Below, piece by piece: positions 33,183 to 42,400 of a DNA stretch of 64,000 bases; positions within the stretch are counted from its first letter, which is position 1; every line of letters begins with the position of its first letter. The stretch is from Paenibacillus chondroitinus NBRC 15376 (GTDB taxonomy: Bacteria > Bacillota > Bacilli > Paenibacillales > NBRC-103111). The position numbers and the translations under genes are program-made. The notes beneath the pieces were generated by a model. The model was not told where the DNA came from, ran no database searches, and saw only the letters and a list, made by a program, of their open reading frames with translations. The stretch spans positions 81,591 through 145,590 of the forward strand of contig NZ_BILW01000018.1 of assembly GCF_004000765.1 (NCBI RefSeq), read 5' to 3'.

Positions 33183-33476
33183 TTGAAAAAGTTAATACTA
33201 GTTTCCTTTTTAACAATGATTCCCAGTATAGCGACCATGTTTCTATTAATTGAATTCTTTCCATATACAGGTCTTGGAAGAGTGGTAAGTATTCCAGCAA
33301 CATTATTTATTAATATTACTATTTTGTTAATTTCTCTACGTATCACGCAAAAATTTAAATCGATTGTATTCAAAAGTTTAATTTGGCTTGTAGTCATATC
33401 ATTAAGCGTGTTATTGGCGATGATTTTGCATCCACAAGAATACTTACCTAGTGTCCTATCGCAACTTTGGAATTGA
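33183..33476 (+). CDS. Small three-helix membrane protein
   Basis: 97 residues from TTG 33183 (GGGAGAG upstream), with three hydrophobic segments: LILVSFLTMIPSIATMFLLI, VVSIPATLFINITILLISL and SLIWLVVISLSVLLAMIL. An in-frame ATG at 33090 would lie inside the preceding gene and is unlikely. Directly downstream of the HExxH protein and sharing its terminator, so it may be its membrane-bound partner or immunity protein. No family recognised. Its base composition is clearly more A/T-rich than that of the preceding gene. Confidence 0.65.
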   Translation: MKKLILVSFLTMIPSIATMFLLIEFFPYTGLGRVVSIPATLFINITILLISLRITQKFKSIVFKSLIWLVVISLSVLLAMILHPQEYLPSVLSQLWN

Positions 33477-33530
33477 AATTATCCAGGCTTATATTAATCT
33501 TCTTATAAAGTGGTTAACAAAACATTAAAA

Positions 33531-33556
33531 AATCTTCACCAAACCGGTGAAGATTT
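33531..33556 (+). terminator. Terminator after the HExxH/membrane pair
   Basis: AATCTTCACC, short loop, GGTGAAGATT followed by T residues. Closes the two-gene unit. Confidence 0.88.
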
Positions 33557-33600
33557 TTTAACATCCCCACAACCCTCTAAATCCCCCACTATCTAAACAT

Positions 33601-33616
33601 CTAAAAATTTTATCCA
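33601..33616. promoter_or_regulatory. Candidate regulator site A
   Basis: CTAAAAATTTTATCCA, identical in 15 of 16 bases to 38827-38842. It lies 57 bases upstream of a TATAAT box (33658-33663) that probably serves the kinase gene. Likely a binding site of the AraC-type regulator encoded in the same transcript. Confidence 0.5.
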
Positions 33617-33706
33617 TTTTAATAATTTTGCTGGCTGCAAGAGTGACGAGGAGTCATTATAATGGGGGAAAGCCAATGTCTGTTATTGCGGGAAGAGGAA
33701 ACAGCT

Positions 33707-35548
33707 ATGATGAAGCATACCAATGTGCTCCAATACATCAATCAGCACTTCAAAGTGAAGCTAATATTGTCGTTGTCGGTTATTATTACAATTTGCTCGC
33801 TCGTCACCGGCTATATATCGTACAAAATGAATTTAAACTTGTTCGAAAGTGAGATCAGCAAGCAATACTTGAAAACGAGCGAGCAAACGATTGAGCAGAT
33901 CGGCTCCAAAATTCAGGATATTTACCGCATCACGGACTTCGTGATTTTCAACTCTTATGTTGAACGCATTGTGCAAAATATGCACGCTGAACCGGCACCC
34001 GGGGAAAGCATTGAGTATCGCAATTTCATGCTGGAGCGGAACCTGGAGAACGTTCTGCTGCCACTCAAGAATGAAACGACGCACATTCGTGCCGTCTATA
34101 TCGTTGATTTGCAAGGCTACAACATGTATTTCAGCCAGGCGAACCCTTCCATTCAGCTTCAGTTCCCGGATTTTTACGAGCAGGTTAAAAAGGGGATGAC
34201 CAATACTTCAGCGGAAATCGTTTGGCAGCGGATGAATATCTCCGATTTCTACGAGCCGACCGGGGAGAAGAGCAGCCTCGTTGCTGCGCGTTGGCTCAAG
34301 TCGACCGAGCAGCAGACGGTATACGGCATGCTGATCCTCATTATTGACGAACAATACTTCGGCAGTTTGTTAGATCCGCTTATGGCGGGACAAACAGCCG
34401 GAGCGTATATTTACGATAAATTCGATCGACTGTTGTACAGCCGGGAACCCGAAGGCAGTCCCGGTTTCGATCCCGCCCCGGGTAAGGGACCGGGCAGCTT
34501 CATCGAGCATCGCGACGGCAACGATTATTTGTTCGTGAAAAGCGTTTACGAACCCCGCTCGTTCAAGCTGGTTAGCGGCATTTCGCTCAACGATATTAAG
34601 GCTAAGGGGCGCACGGTCTATCACCTGGCTCTTGCATTCGGGCTAGTCAGTATCGTGTTAATGGCGGTAAGCGTATCGTTCTTCAGCGGCAAAATGTTGA
34701 AACCACTGCATGTGCTCGTGAGGGCGATGCAGCGGGTGCGCGAAGGCAACCTACGGACCGTTCTCCCACGTACGTCCAATGATGAGTTTGCTTTTCTCAC
34801 TGACAGTTTTAACAAGATGGTCGCAGATATTCAGTCGCTCATTCAGGAGGTATACGTCAGCAAACTGAGTGAGCAGGAAGCCGAACTCAAGGCCTTGCAG
34901 GCGCAGTTAAATCCACATTTTTTGCACAATGCGCTTAATTCGATTTATTGGAAAATCATGCTGCTCTACGACGACGAAGAAACGGCGGCGCTCGTCACCA
35001 GCTTGTCGGATCTACTGCGCTATTCGCTCGCTCCCGTATCGACATCGATTACACTGCGAGACGAGCTTGCGCAAATCCGCAACTATATCAGGATTCAAGA
35101 AGCACGGCATGGCGATGAGTTGTACGTCAGTATCGAGGCTCCAGAGGAGCTCTTAAGCTGCCGTATGCAGCGGCTATTGCTGCAGCCCCTTGTCGAGAAC
35201 GTATTCGTTCATGCGTTTCTGGATCAAACGACGAGCAAACGGCTCGCGATACGTGTCAGCAGACGGGAAACCGAGATTTGGGTTGAAATCGAAGATAACG
35301 GTCACGGGATTTCTCCAGAAATGATTCATCAGCTGCTCGACGACCGGACCTTGTACGACGAGCGTGGTGAGCGCGAGCGGCTCGGAGTGCGCAATGTGCT
35401 GCGGCGCATTTACTTGGTGCACGGCGAGTCGTACGGAATGGATATTCGGCGGTTAGCGCAAGGGACGCTCATTCAAGTCAAACTGCCATATGAAATGGAT
35501 GCCATAGAGGAAAGGAGGATGTTTCATGATGCGCATTCTGCTAGTTGA
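33707..35548 (+). CDS. YesM-type sensor histidine kinase
   Basis: 613-residue membrane kinase. First helix LILSLSVIITICSLVTGYI, extracellular sensor of about 270 residues, second helix LALAFGLVSIVLMAVSVSFF, HAMP, then the His_kinase domain with the phospho-accepting His in QLNPHFLHNALNSIYW, and an ATPase domain (LLLQPLVENVFVHAF, EDNGHGIS, LGVRNVLRRIYLVHG). These are the marks of the YesM family, which responds to extracellular sugars in concert with AraC-type YesN regulators. ATG 33707 has GAAGAGGAA in front. Overlaps the regulator gene by 23 bases. Confidence 0.94.
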   Translation: MMKHTNVLQYINQHFKVKLILSLSVIITICSLVTGYISYKMNLNLFESEISKQYLKTSEQTIEQIGSKIQDIYRITDFVIFNSYVERIVQNMHAEPAPGESIEYRNFMLERNLENVLLPLKNETTHIRAVYIVDLQGYNMYFSQANPSIQLQFPDFYEQVKKGMTNTSAEIVWQRMNISDFYEPTGEKSSLVAARWLKSTEQQTVYGMLILIIDEQYFGSLLDPLMAGQTAGAYIYDKFDRLLYSREPEGSPGFDPAPGKGPGSFIEHRDGNDYLFVKSVYEPRSFKLVSGISLNDIKAKGRTVYHLALAFGLVSIVLMAVSVSFFSGKMLKPLHVLVRAMQRVREGNLRTVLPRTSNDEFAFLTDSFNKMVADIQSLIQEVYVSKLSEQEAELKALQAQLNPHFLHNALNSIYWKIMLLYDDEETAALVTSLSDLLRYSLAPVSTSITLRDELAQIRNYIRIQEARHGDELYVSIEAPEELLSCRMQRLLLQPLVENVFVHAFLDQTTSKRLAIRVSRRETEIWVEIEDNGHGISPEMIHQLLDDRTLYDERGERERLGVRNVLRRIYLVHGESYGMDIRRLAQGTLIQVKLPYEMDAIEERRMFHDAHSAS

Positions 35549-37070
35549 AGATGAACCTTTATTCCGCAAAGGCCTAGCCAAAATGATCGCAGGGAGCGAA
35601 GCGAGCTGGGAGGTTTGCGGCGAGGCGGAGAATGGCTTGGTCGCAGAGCGTCTCATCGCCGAACTTCAACCTGATCTCGTCGTTACGGATATTCGGATGC
35701 CGGTCATGGACGGTCTGGAACTTCTGCGGAGCACAAAGGCTGTCTTTCCTGACATTGAGTTTATTGTCATTACAGGGTTTCAAGATTTCCAATATGCGCA
35801 AACAGCGCTTCGCAGCGGGGCGCTCGATTTGCTCGTCAAGCCGTGCAGCAAACCTGACATGCATGAAGCCCTTTCTAAAGCGGATGAGTTTGTGCAAAAG
35901 AAACAGATGGCCGCACGCAAGGAGGCGAGCGAGCGTCAACTCCTGCAGGAAAACGCGTTGCGAGCCGTGTTCCTGCGTTTTCCGTATCGCCAAGAAGCGG
36001 CGGCTGAGTTGGAAAGGGAGCTGCGCTGCAGCATATTGTTCGTGCTGCATGTTGCCGACTTCCTTCCTGAAGATCGTGGGTATATGAAGCGTGATGTGCC
36101 GCTTTTGCAATACGCAGTCCTTAACATTATGGGCGAGCTGCTTGATGTGTTTGAAACCTGGGGCACGCTGCTATTAATCGAAGCCGGTCGCTTCGCCTTG
36201 CTTCTGCCTGCCGAAGCTAGCGCCGAGGAGGAGCGGCTTCTGGATGCAGCTTGCAGCACGGTGCGGCAATTGCTCGGTCTGACGGTCCTCGTTCATAATG
36301 CCGGCCACGTCCGCAGTCTCAGCGAGCTCGCCGACTTGTACGAGGCGGCACTGGCAGAGAGCGCGCAGAGCCGTGTCTCTGCAGATCAGGGCGGTAAGCC
36401 GGAAGCTGCGCTGCCGGTCAACCGTGTCCGTCAGCAGCTCATTGGCGCTCAGGCGGCGGCATTAATCATGGCTGGACAAGCGGAAGCGCTGCAGCAGTAC
36501 TTGGATGAGCTGATAAAAGAAATGAGAGCTATGGACGCTGAAGCTCTGCCGATTGAGGCATTGTCGCTCAGCTTTGCCCTGCAGGACGTAGCCCGTAAGC
36601 AGTTGGAGCGGGAGTATGAGGCTCGTGCTTTGACGGAGCGTATCGGAAAGCTGAACGAATGCCGCAGTGGAGATGAAGTGTGCGCTTGGATGAAGGCGGA
36701 GACGGAGCGGTTTATGCAGGATTATGAGGAATGGCAAAACCGTTACAGCTCCAACGCGGTGTTGCGGGCGGTCCGTTACATCGAAGAGCGTTATGCTGAG
36801 CAGCTTTCGTTACAGCAGGTCGCTTCGCACGTTCATTTGAACGCTGCTTATTTCAGTCACCTGTTTAAGAAAGAGACTGGCCGCAGTTTCGTCAATTTCC
36901 TAATTGACGTGCGTATGGACAAGGCGAAGCTGCTGCTGTCCAATACGAATCTGAACGTAACGGAAGTTTCGGGTAGAGTCGGATACGATTTGCCCAATTA
37001 TTTCGCTAAATTGTTCAAAATAAACACCGGCTTATCGCCAAAGGAATATCGCAAGCACACTACCATATAA
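35526..37070 (+). CDS. YesN-type AraC response regulator
   Basis: 514-residue regulator. Receiver domain with Glu-Asp pocket (8-9 region), phospho-Asp55 in LVVTDIRMP and Lys in LLVKPCSK. A long middle region of unknown function is rich in Ala and Glu. Two AraC-type HTH motifs form the end (YAEQLSLQQVASHVHLNAAY, FSHLFKKETGRSFVNFL, VSGRVGYDLPNYFAKLFKIN, SPKEYRK). AAAGGAGG precedes the ATG. Translationally overlapped with its kinase. It probably activates the sugar transport genes at 38923-44405 and possibly its own operon (sites at 33601 and 38827). Confidence 0.94.
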   Translation: MMRILLVEDEPLFRKGLAKMIAGSEASWEVCGEAENGLVAERLIAELQPDLVVTDIRMPVMDGLELLRSTKAVFPDIEFIVITGFQDFQYAQTALRSGALDLLVKPCSKPDMHEALSKADEFVQKKQMAARKEASERQLLQENALRAVFLRFPYRQEAAAELERELRCSILFVLHVADFLPEDRGYMKRDVPLLQYAVLNIMGELLDVFETWGTLLLIEAGRFALLLPAEASAEEERLLDAACSTVRQLLGLTVLVHNAGHVRSLSELADLYEAALAESAQSRVSADQGGKPEAALPVNRVRQQLIGAQAAALIMAGQAEALQQYLDELIKEMRAMDAEALPIEALSLSFALQDVARKQLEREYEARALTERIGKLNECRSGDEVCAWMKAETERFMQDYEEWQNRYSSNAVLRAVRYIEERYAEQLSLQQVASHVHLNAAYFSHLFKKETGRSFVNFLIDVRMDKAKLLLSNTNLNVTEVSGRVGYDLPNYFAKLFKINTGLSPKEYRKHTTI

Positions 37071-37082
37071 GGGGGAGCGGAG

Positions 37083-38750
37083 ATGCTGCATGTGCTGAAG
37101 CGTGCGGCCATGCCGCTGCTGGCGGCTGGTGCGCTGATTGTTGCCACAGCTGGTTGCTCGGCCAGCCCGAGCTATTACCGTGCCGAAGACGCGCCGAAAG
37201 CTTCGACGCAAGAAAAAATTACGGTGACCATCTATGACCGTGGCAATATCCCGTCCAGCGAAGGGACGATAGAGAATAACAAAATAACAAAGTGGATTAA
37301 CGAAACCGGAGAGGTGGAAGCGAGATTCGTGGCTGTTCCTCGATCTCAGTCGGAACAGAAGCTAAACGCGCTGTTCGCTTCAGGGGAAGCGCCGGACCTT
37401 ATGTTGGAGTATGCGCCGCAAATAAAAAATACGTTGATCGACCGCAAACTGCTGCGACCGATCGACGACATGATTGAGAAGTACAGCACGACCTATAAGG
37501 AACTGTTGAGTAAATACCCGGTACTGCGCAAAGCGGGTACTGGAGCTGATGGCAAGTTGTACCAGTTCGGGCGCATTAACGAGACAATTCCGACGCGAGG
37601 CATCTTCATACGAGCCGATTGGCTGAAGAAACTCCATTTGGCAGTCCCTACGACAACAGATGAGCTTTACGAAGTGGCCAAAGCGTTCACGGAGCAGGAC
37701 CCCGATGGCAACGGTAAAAATGATACGTATGGTATTGCTTTGCCCTATAACTCGGGTTATGTCCTGAGTGAAATGTTTGGTGTCACGTACCCGGACTTCG
37801 TCGTCAAAGACGGGGAGCTCGTGCATGGATGGGATAATATCGAGGCGTTAATAGCGTTCAAGCGGAAGTTGTTTAACGAAGGGCTGGTGGATCGGAACTT
37901 TTTGAGTGACAAGAACGGGGCACGGGCGAAGCAAGATTTTCTAAACAATCGAATTGGTATTTACATGGATCAATTCAACGTGCCGATCACTTTCTATACG
38001 GACACTTACTCGCCTCTGAAGCGGAACGTGCCGAATGCCGAGCTGACCGTCATCCCGTATCCGTCGACGCCGGTGGGGAGGTTCAACTCGGTTTTCGTCA
38101 ATCCAATTCAAATGACAGCAGTCGTCAATGCCGACACGAAACATCCGGAAGCGGTGATGAAGTACGTCGACTTCGCATCCTCTGATACATTCATGAAGAC
38201 GATGTACTATGGATTCGAAGGCGTCCACAGCAGGACCGAGCCGGGCAAATGCCCGGTTGTGACGGATCTGGACAAATGGAGGACGGAATTCAATTATGCC
38301 ACCGGCGATTTTGCGATGTTAGCTTCACCGATCTTGGCCGGCAATTGCTATTACGCCACCGAGAAGCTGGATGTGCACGATCCGCTTCAGCGGGAAGTGA
38401 AAAATATGTTTGAATTGAATTCGGAGTACGTCGATTTCTCCCTGCCAATCGCCGGCCCGACGAACGCCGAGCAAATGCCGCAGCTGCCTAAGGAGCTGCA
38501 GGCGATTTTGAATGCTACGAAAAATCAGGTGGATGTGGATACAGGCGATATCTGGATTAAGGCGATTGTAACGCCGGACTACACGCCGGAGCAGGCGAAA
38601 CGAGATGCCATTGCAGCCTGGGAGCAGGCCGGAGGCAAACAAGTTGACGACTGGTACCGGGATTTTTACGCGCACGACAGAGACAGTATCATCTTGACGA
38701 AAGACATTTATAGCATTTTTAAGGAGCAGCGTGTCGCACAAGGAAAATAA
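37083..38750 (+). CDS. Sugar-binding lipoprotein cotranscribed with YesM/YesN
   Basis: 555-residue extracellular solute-binding protein of the LipO/AlgQ-like type. Signal peptide with lipobox VATAGC near residue 23. It contains ITVTIYDRGNIP, DWLKKLHLAVPTTTDELYEV and the Ca-site-like loop DPDGNGKNDTYG found in large Paenibacillus and alginate-type binding proteins. GGGGGAGCGG precedes the ATG, 12 bases after the regulator stop. It is separated from the permeases by a terminator, so it belongs to the sensing transcript, and it may hand the ligand to the kinase or to the importer. Confidence 0.92.
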   Translation: MLHVLKRAAMPLLAAGALIVATAGCSASPSYYRAEDAPKASTQEKITVTIYDRGNIPSSEGTIENNKITKWINETGEVEARFVAVPRSQSEQKLNALFASGEAPDLMLEYAPQIKNTLIDRKLLRPIDDMIEKYSTTYKELLSKYPVLRKAGTGADGKLYQFGRINETIPTRGIFIRADWLKKLHLAVPTTTDELYEVAKAFTEQDPDGNGKNDTYGIALPYNSGYVLSEMFGVTYPDFVVKDGELVHGWDNIEALIAFKRKLFNEGLVDRNFLSDKNGARAKQDFLNNRIGIYMDQFNVPITFYTDTYSPLKRNVPNAELTVIPYPSTPVGRFNSVFVNPIQMTAVVNADTKHPEAVMKYVDFASSDTFMKTMYYGFEGVHSRTEPGKCPVVTDLDKWRTEFNYATGDFAMLASPILAGNCYYATEKLDVHDPLQREVKNMFELNSEYVDFSLPIAGPTNAEQMPQLPKELQAILNATKNQVDVDTGDIWIKAIVTPDYTPEQAKRDAIAAWEQAGGKQVDDWYRDFYAHDRDSIILTKDIYSIFKEQRVAQGK

Positions 38751-38764
38751 ATGAACAGGAATTA

Positions 38765-38808
38765 GAGCAGCAGCTCGGAAGCCTTCGCTTTCGGGCTGCT
38801 GCTCTTTT
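38765..38808 (+). terminator. Terminator between sensing and transport units
   Basis: GAGCAGCAGC (38765-38774) and GCTGCTGCTC (38795-38804) form a 10-bp stem followed by TTTT. It ends the kinase-regulator-binding-protein transcript. Confidence 0.88.
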
Positions 38809-38826
38809 GTATCCCATTCAAGCGAA

Positions 38827-38842
38827 CTAAAGATTTTATCCA
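38827..38842. promoter_or_regulatory. Candidate regulator site B
   Basis: CTAAAGATTTTATCCA, one mismatch to site A at 33601. A TATTAA box lies 54 bases downstream of its start (38881-38886), before the permease gene. Confidence 0.5.
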
Positions 38843-38922
38843 GATTCCCATAATTCCTAGATGTTGCGGGGGGGCGTAAGTATTAAACTGGTCAAGACAA
38901 AACAAAAGTGGAGGTGATAGCT

Positions 38923-39819
38923 GTGCTTAGTTATTTGAACAAGAAGAAATATTTGTATTTGCTGCTGCTGCCTTGCGTCGTTTATTTCCTCGTATTCAAT
39001 TACGTGCCGATGTACGGCGTGCTGATGGCCTTCAAGGATTTTGATTTTTCGAAGGGGATTATCCATAGTCCATGGGTGGGGTTCGACAACTTCAAGTATA
39101 TGTTCGGCCTTAGCGATTTTTACAAAGTGTTCTGGAACTCCTTTTATTTAGGCGTACTGCGGATCGTGTTTGGTTTCCCGCTGCCGATCATTCTGGCCTT
39201 GCTGCTGAACGAGATGCGCAATATGGCGTACCAGCGTCTGACGCAGACCATCATTTACCTCCCGCATTTCATCTCTTGGGTGGTGATCGGCGGTATTCTC
39301 GTTAACTTCCTGTCGCCGGCATGGGGGCTCGTCAACATTTTCCTGAAGCAGCTAGGTATCGATCCGGTGTTTTTTCTCGCTGATCCGCATTATTTCCGCC
39401 CCGTCGTCGTGCTCAGCAGCATCTGGAAGGAATCCGGATGGGGCAGCATCATCTATTTAGCGGCGATTGCTGGCATTAACTCGGAGTTGTACGAATCAGC
39501 CAGCATCGACGGTGCGAGCCGGTTGCAAAAGATATGGTACGTGACGCTGCCAGGCATCAAGTCAACGATTGTCATTTTGCTGATCTTGCGGCTTGGGCAA
39601 GTGATGAACAACGGTTTTGAGCAAATATTCGTGCTGCAAAACCCAATGAACCTGAATGTGTCTGAAGTGTTTGAGACGTATGCGTACCGGGTCGGCATTC
39701 TCGGCGGAAGGTTCTCTTTCGGTACAACTGTCGGACTCTTCACGTCTGTAATCGGGCTCATCTTCCTGCTCGCCGGTAACCGTATCGCCAAGTGGCTGAA
39801 GGAGGACGGTATATGGTAA
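38923..39819 (+). CDS. Sugar ABC permease (LplB type)
   Basis: 298-residue permease, first of two subunits. Six helices: LYLLLLPCVVYFLVFNYVPM at the head, then the motif YQRLTQTIIYLPHFISWVV, and the coupling loop YESASIDGASRLQKIWYVTL ending in Pro-Gly. The end FSFGTTVGLFTSVIGLIFLL is typical of LplB. GTG 38923 follows GGAGGTGAT; an in-frame GTG 15 bases earlier is inside the ribosome site. The ATPase is not encoded here, as is usual for this family, which shares a common ATPase (MsmX-like) from elsewhere. Confidence 0.94.
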   Translation: MLSYLNKKKYLYLLLLPCVVYFLVFNYVPMYGVLMAFKDFDFSKGIIHSPWVGFDNFKYMFGLSDFYKVFWNSFYLGVLRIVFGFPLPIILALLLNEMRNMAYQRLTQTIIYLPHFISWVVIGGILVNFLSPAWGLVNIFLKQLGIDPVFFLADPHYFRPVVVLSSIWKESGWGSIIYLAAIAGINSELYESASIDGASRLQKIWYVTLPGIKSTIVILLILRLGQVMNNGFEQIFVLQNPMNLNVSEVFETYAYRVGILGGRFSFGTTVGLFTSVIGLIFLLAGNRIAKWLKEDGIW

Positions 39820-39850
39820 TCCGTGCTGCAGATCGACGAGGAGGGTGCTT

Positions 39851-40726
39851 ATGATGAAAATCCGATCGATTGGCGACAAATCGTTCGATGCCGTCAACTA
39901 TTTGTTCGTTACATTGTTCTCTTTAGCTTGTTTGTTCCCGTTTATTTATGTAGCTTCGTTCTCCGTTACGCCTTATTCCGAATATTTGGAAAATCCGATG
40001 AAGCTCATCCCGAGCCATATCGAGTTCGGTGCGTACAAGCAAATTTTGCATATGCCGCTGATGTGGACCGGTTACAGGAACACGATTTTAATTACGCTCA
40101 TCGGCGTGGCGATAAACATCGTTTTGATGCTGGTCTCCGCTTATCCGCTATCCAAAACGGATCTGAAAGGCCGAAATGCTGTGCTTATGCTCATCACGTT
40201 CACGATGTTTTTTAACGGTGGGCTGATCCCGAATTTTTATCTGGTGAAGTCGTTGCATCTGTACAACACGCTGTGGAGCTTGATTTTGCCCGGAGTACTC
40301 AGCGCTTACAACCTTATTTTGATGAAAAATTTCGTCGCCGCCATCCCGCCCAGCCTGGAGGAGGCAGCGTTCATCGACGGCGCCAACGAGCTGAAAGTGT
40401 TATCGCGAATTATCGTGCCCCTGTCGAAGCCGGCCATCGCTACGTTCGTCATTTTTCACGCGGTGACGCAGTGGAACACGTTTTTCCCAGCGGTTATGTA
40501 TACGTCCAAGCGGGATTTGTGGCCGTTAATGCTGATTTTACGGGATTTGGTCGTGGATGACGGCGGGCTCGCCAAGGATGCGATGGACGCTAGCAGCGCC
40601 GGCGTGACTGTTTTTACGATCAAGATGGCGATTATTATTTTCGCGTCGCTGCCGATTTTGCTCGTGTATCCGTTCCTGCAGCGGTTTTTCATGCAAGGTC
40701 TGCTCGTCGGTTCGATTAAAGGTTAA
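39851..40726 (+). CDS. Sugar ABC permease (YtcP type)
   Basis: 291-residue partner of the LplB-type permease. Helices begin VNYLFVTLFSLACLFPFIYV and the loop MFFNGGLIPNFYLVKSL is typical of YtcP. The coupling loop EEAAFIDGANELKVLSRIIV follows, and the protein ends FFMQGLLVGSIKG, a nearly invariant tail in this family. Start taken at ATG 39851 behind GAGGAGGG. 31 bases after the first permease. Confidence 0.94.
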   Translation: MMKIRSIGDKSFDAVNYLFVTLFSLACLFPFIYVASFSVTPYSEYLENPMKLIPSHIEFGAYKQILHMPLMWTGYRNTILITLIGVAINIVLMLVSAYPLSKTDLKGRNAVLMLITFTMFFNGGLIPNFYLVKSLHLYNTLWSLILPGVLSAYNLILMKNFVAAIPPSLEEAAFIDGANELKVLSRIIVPLSKPAIATFVIFHAVTQWNTFFPAVMYTSKRDLWPLMLILRDLVVDDGGLAKDAMDASSAGVTVFTIKMAIIIFASLPILLVYPFLQRFFMQGLLVGSIKG

Positions 40727-40810
40727 AGCGGCGTGGCCCGTCAATGTTTTCGATTATAGCTGTATTCTCATGCAGTTGTAATATAACTTTCTACGAAGGA
40801 GTCTTGGAAA

Positions 40811-42373
40811 ATGAAAATGAAGCATAAACGCAAAGTTAGCGCCTTCGTCAGCGCAGCGCTGCTGGCGGCTGTCGTCGCAGGCTGCGGCCCGAACGCTGAA
40901 ACGTCAAACAGCAGTGGAGGCTCGTCGTCTGGCAAAAATGAGCCGGTCAGCATCAGCATGTTCAATAGGGTCAATGCACAGATCGTCGTTGACAATAACC
41001 CGGTTATCGCCGAAGTGAATAAGTTGGCCAACGTCAAGCTTTCGGTGGAAGCGCCACCGATCAACAATTACAACGACAAGCTGCAGGTTCTTATGGCTTC
41101 CGGTGATCTGCCGGATCTGGTCTACAACTGGGGCGGCGCCGATTCCAATATGGAAACGTGGATTAAGAACGGTTTACTCACCCCGCTCGACGATAAAATT
41201 GCCCAATATCCGAACCTGACGAAAAACATCACGAAAGAAATGTGGGATAGTGTCAAATCGGTAAACGACGGTAAAATCTACATTGTTCCTCGTACGAACG
41301 TGGTCAATCACTGGGGCTATATGATTAACCAGACGTGGCTGGACAAGCTGAATTTGAAAGCGCCGACAACGATCGAAGAGTTTACGAACGTGTGCAAGGC
41401 GTTTACGCTGGGCGATCCCGATGGCAACGGCAAGGCGGATACGTATTGTGTCAGCTTCTCCAACCCGACGCTCGGTGGCAATACGATTTGGAACTCGTCC
41501 AACTTCCTGACCTCCGCTTTCAACTTGCCGATCCAAAACGGATCGAAAGATACGGATGGCAATTACAAAATCCGGGAGAAAATGTCCGGGTACATCCCTT
41601 TCCTGACGTATATGAAACAGTTGAACGACGATAAACTGATCGATCCGGAGTTTTTGGTCAACAAAATTTACGTCGATCAGGACAAACTGAACCAGAACCG
41701 CGTCGGTATTAATTACGCTCATCAATATACCGTCATGGGCAACCTGTCCAAAGACAAGGATTCGGATAAAAAGTTTACGTATCATGCCGTTCTGAAAGAT
41801 AGCAAAGGCGTAGCGAGCGATTGGGTGACACCGGCGACGTGGGGCGGATGGATGATCCCGAAATCGACGAAACACGTGGATGACGTCTTGAAATTTTTGG
41901 ACTGGGGGAATACGGCCGAAGCTAACACATTGTTCCAAATCGGGATCAAAGGCCTTACCTATGACAGTTACGATCCGGCTACAAAGAGCATATCGCGTAC
42001 CGCCGACGAAACAACGAAATTGGCCAGCACGACAAGTACGTATATGACGCTCGCCAATGCTATCAATGGTGAACCGGCACTTATCGAGAACGCTGATACA
42101 CCGGAACGGCTGAGTAAATACAAGGCGCAGTTTGACGAGGCGATGAAGCAGATGACGGTCATCAACGTACCGGCTGTGCGGTCTCCGAAAATTTCGAATT
42201 TGAGCAAAACGATTCCCGATCTTATGAAGAAAAAGGACGATCAGGAGATGAAATACATTCTCGGATCCATTTCGTTGCAGCAGTTCAAAGACTTCCTGGA
42301 AAAGGAATGGTATCCTGCCACTGCAGATGCCGAGAAAGAATACATCGACTATATGAACAAGTTGGGCAAATAA
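40811..42373 (+). CDS. Sugar-binding lipoprotein of the ABC importer
   Basis: 520-residue receptor with lipobox VVAGC at about residue 20. It shows VSISMFNRVNAQIV and NQTWLDKLNLKAPTTIEEF, and the Ca-site-like loop DPDGNGKADTYC. It is the second such protein for one permease pair; the other is at 37083. The two share architecture but differ through most of the sequence, so they may bind different oligosaccharides, or one may serve sensing. GAAGGAG precedes the ATG. Confidence 0.93.
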   Translation: MKMKHKRKVSAFVSAALLAAVVAGCGPNAETSNSSGGSSSGKNEPVSISMFNRVNAQIVVDNNPVIAEVNKLANVKLSVEAPPINNYNDKLQVLMASGDLPDLVYNWGGADSNMETWIKNGLLTPLDDKIAQYPNLTKNITKEMWDSVKSVNDGKIYIVPRTNVVNHWGYMINQTWLDKLNLKAPTTIEEFTNVCKAFTLGDPDGNGKADTYCVSFSNPTLGGNTIWNSSNFLTSAFNLPIQNGSKDTDGNYKIREKMSGYIPFLTYMKQLNDDKLIDPEFLVNKIYVDQDKLNQNRVGINYAHQYTVMGNLSKDKDSDKKFTYHAVLKDSKGVASDWVTPATWGGWMIPKSTKHVDDVLKFLDWGNTAEANTLFQIGIKGLTYDSYDPATKSISRTADETTKLASTTSTYMTLANAINGEPALIENADTPERLSKYKAQFDEAMKQMTVINVPAVRSPKISNLSKTIPDLMKKKDDQEMKYILGSISLQQFKDFLEKEWYPATADAEKEYIDYMNKLGK

Positions 42374-42400
42374 AAGCGACATTACAAAGGAGAATCTGCT

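Noticed and set aside
35574..36110. A 178-codon minus-strand frame inside the YesN-type regulator
   Set aside because: It overlaps the receiver domain in antisense and has no domain features.
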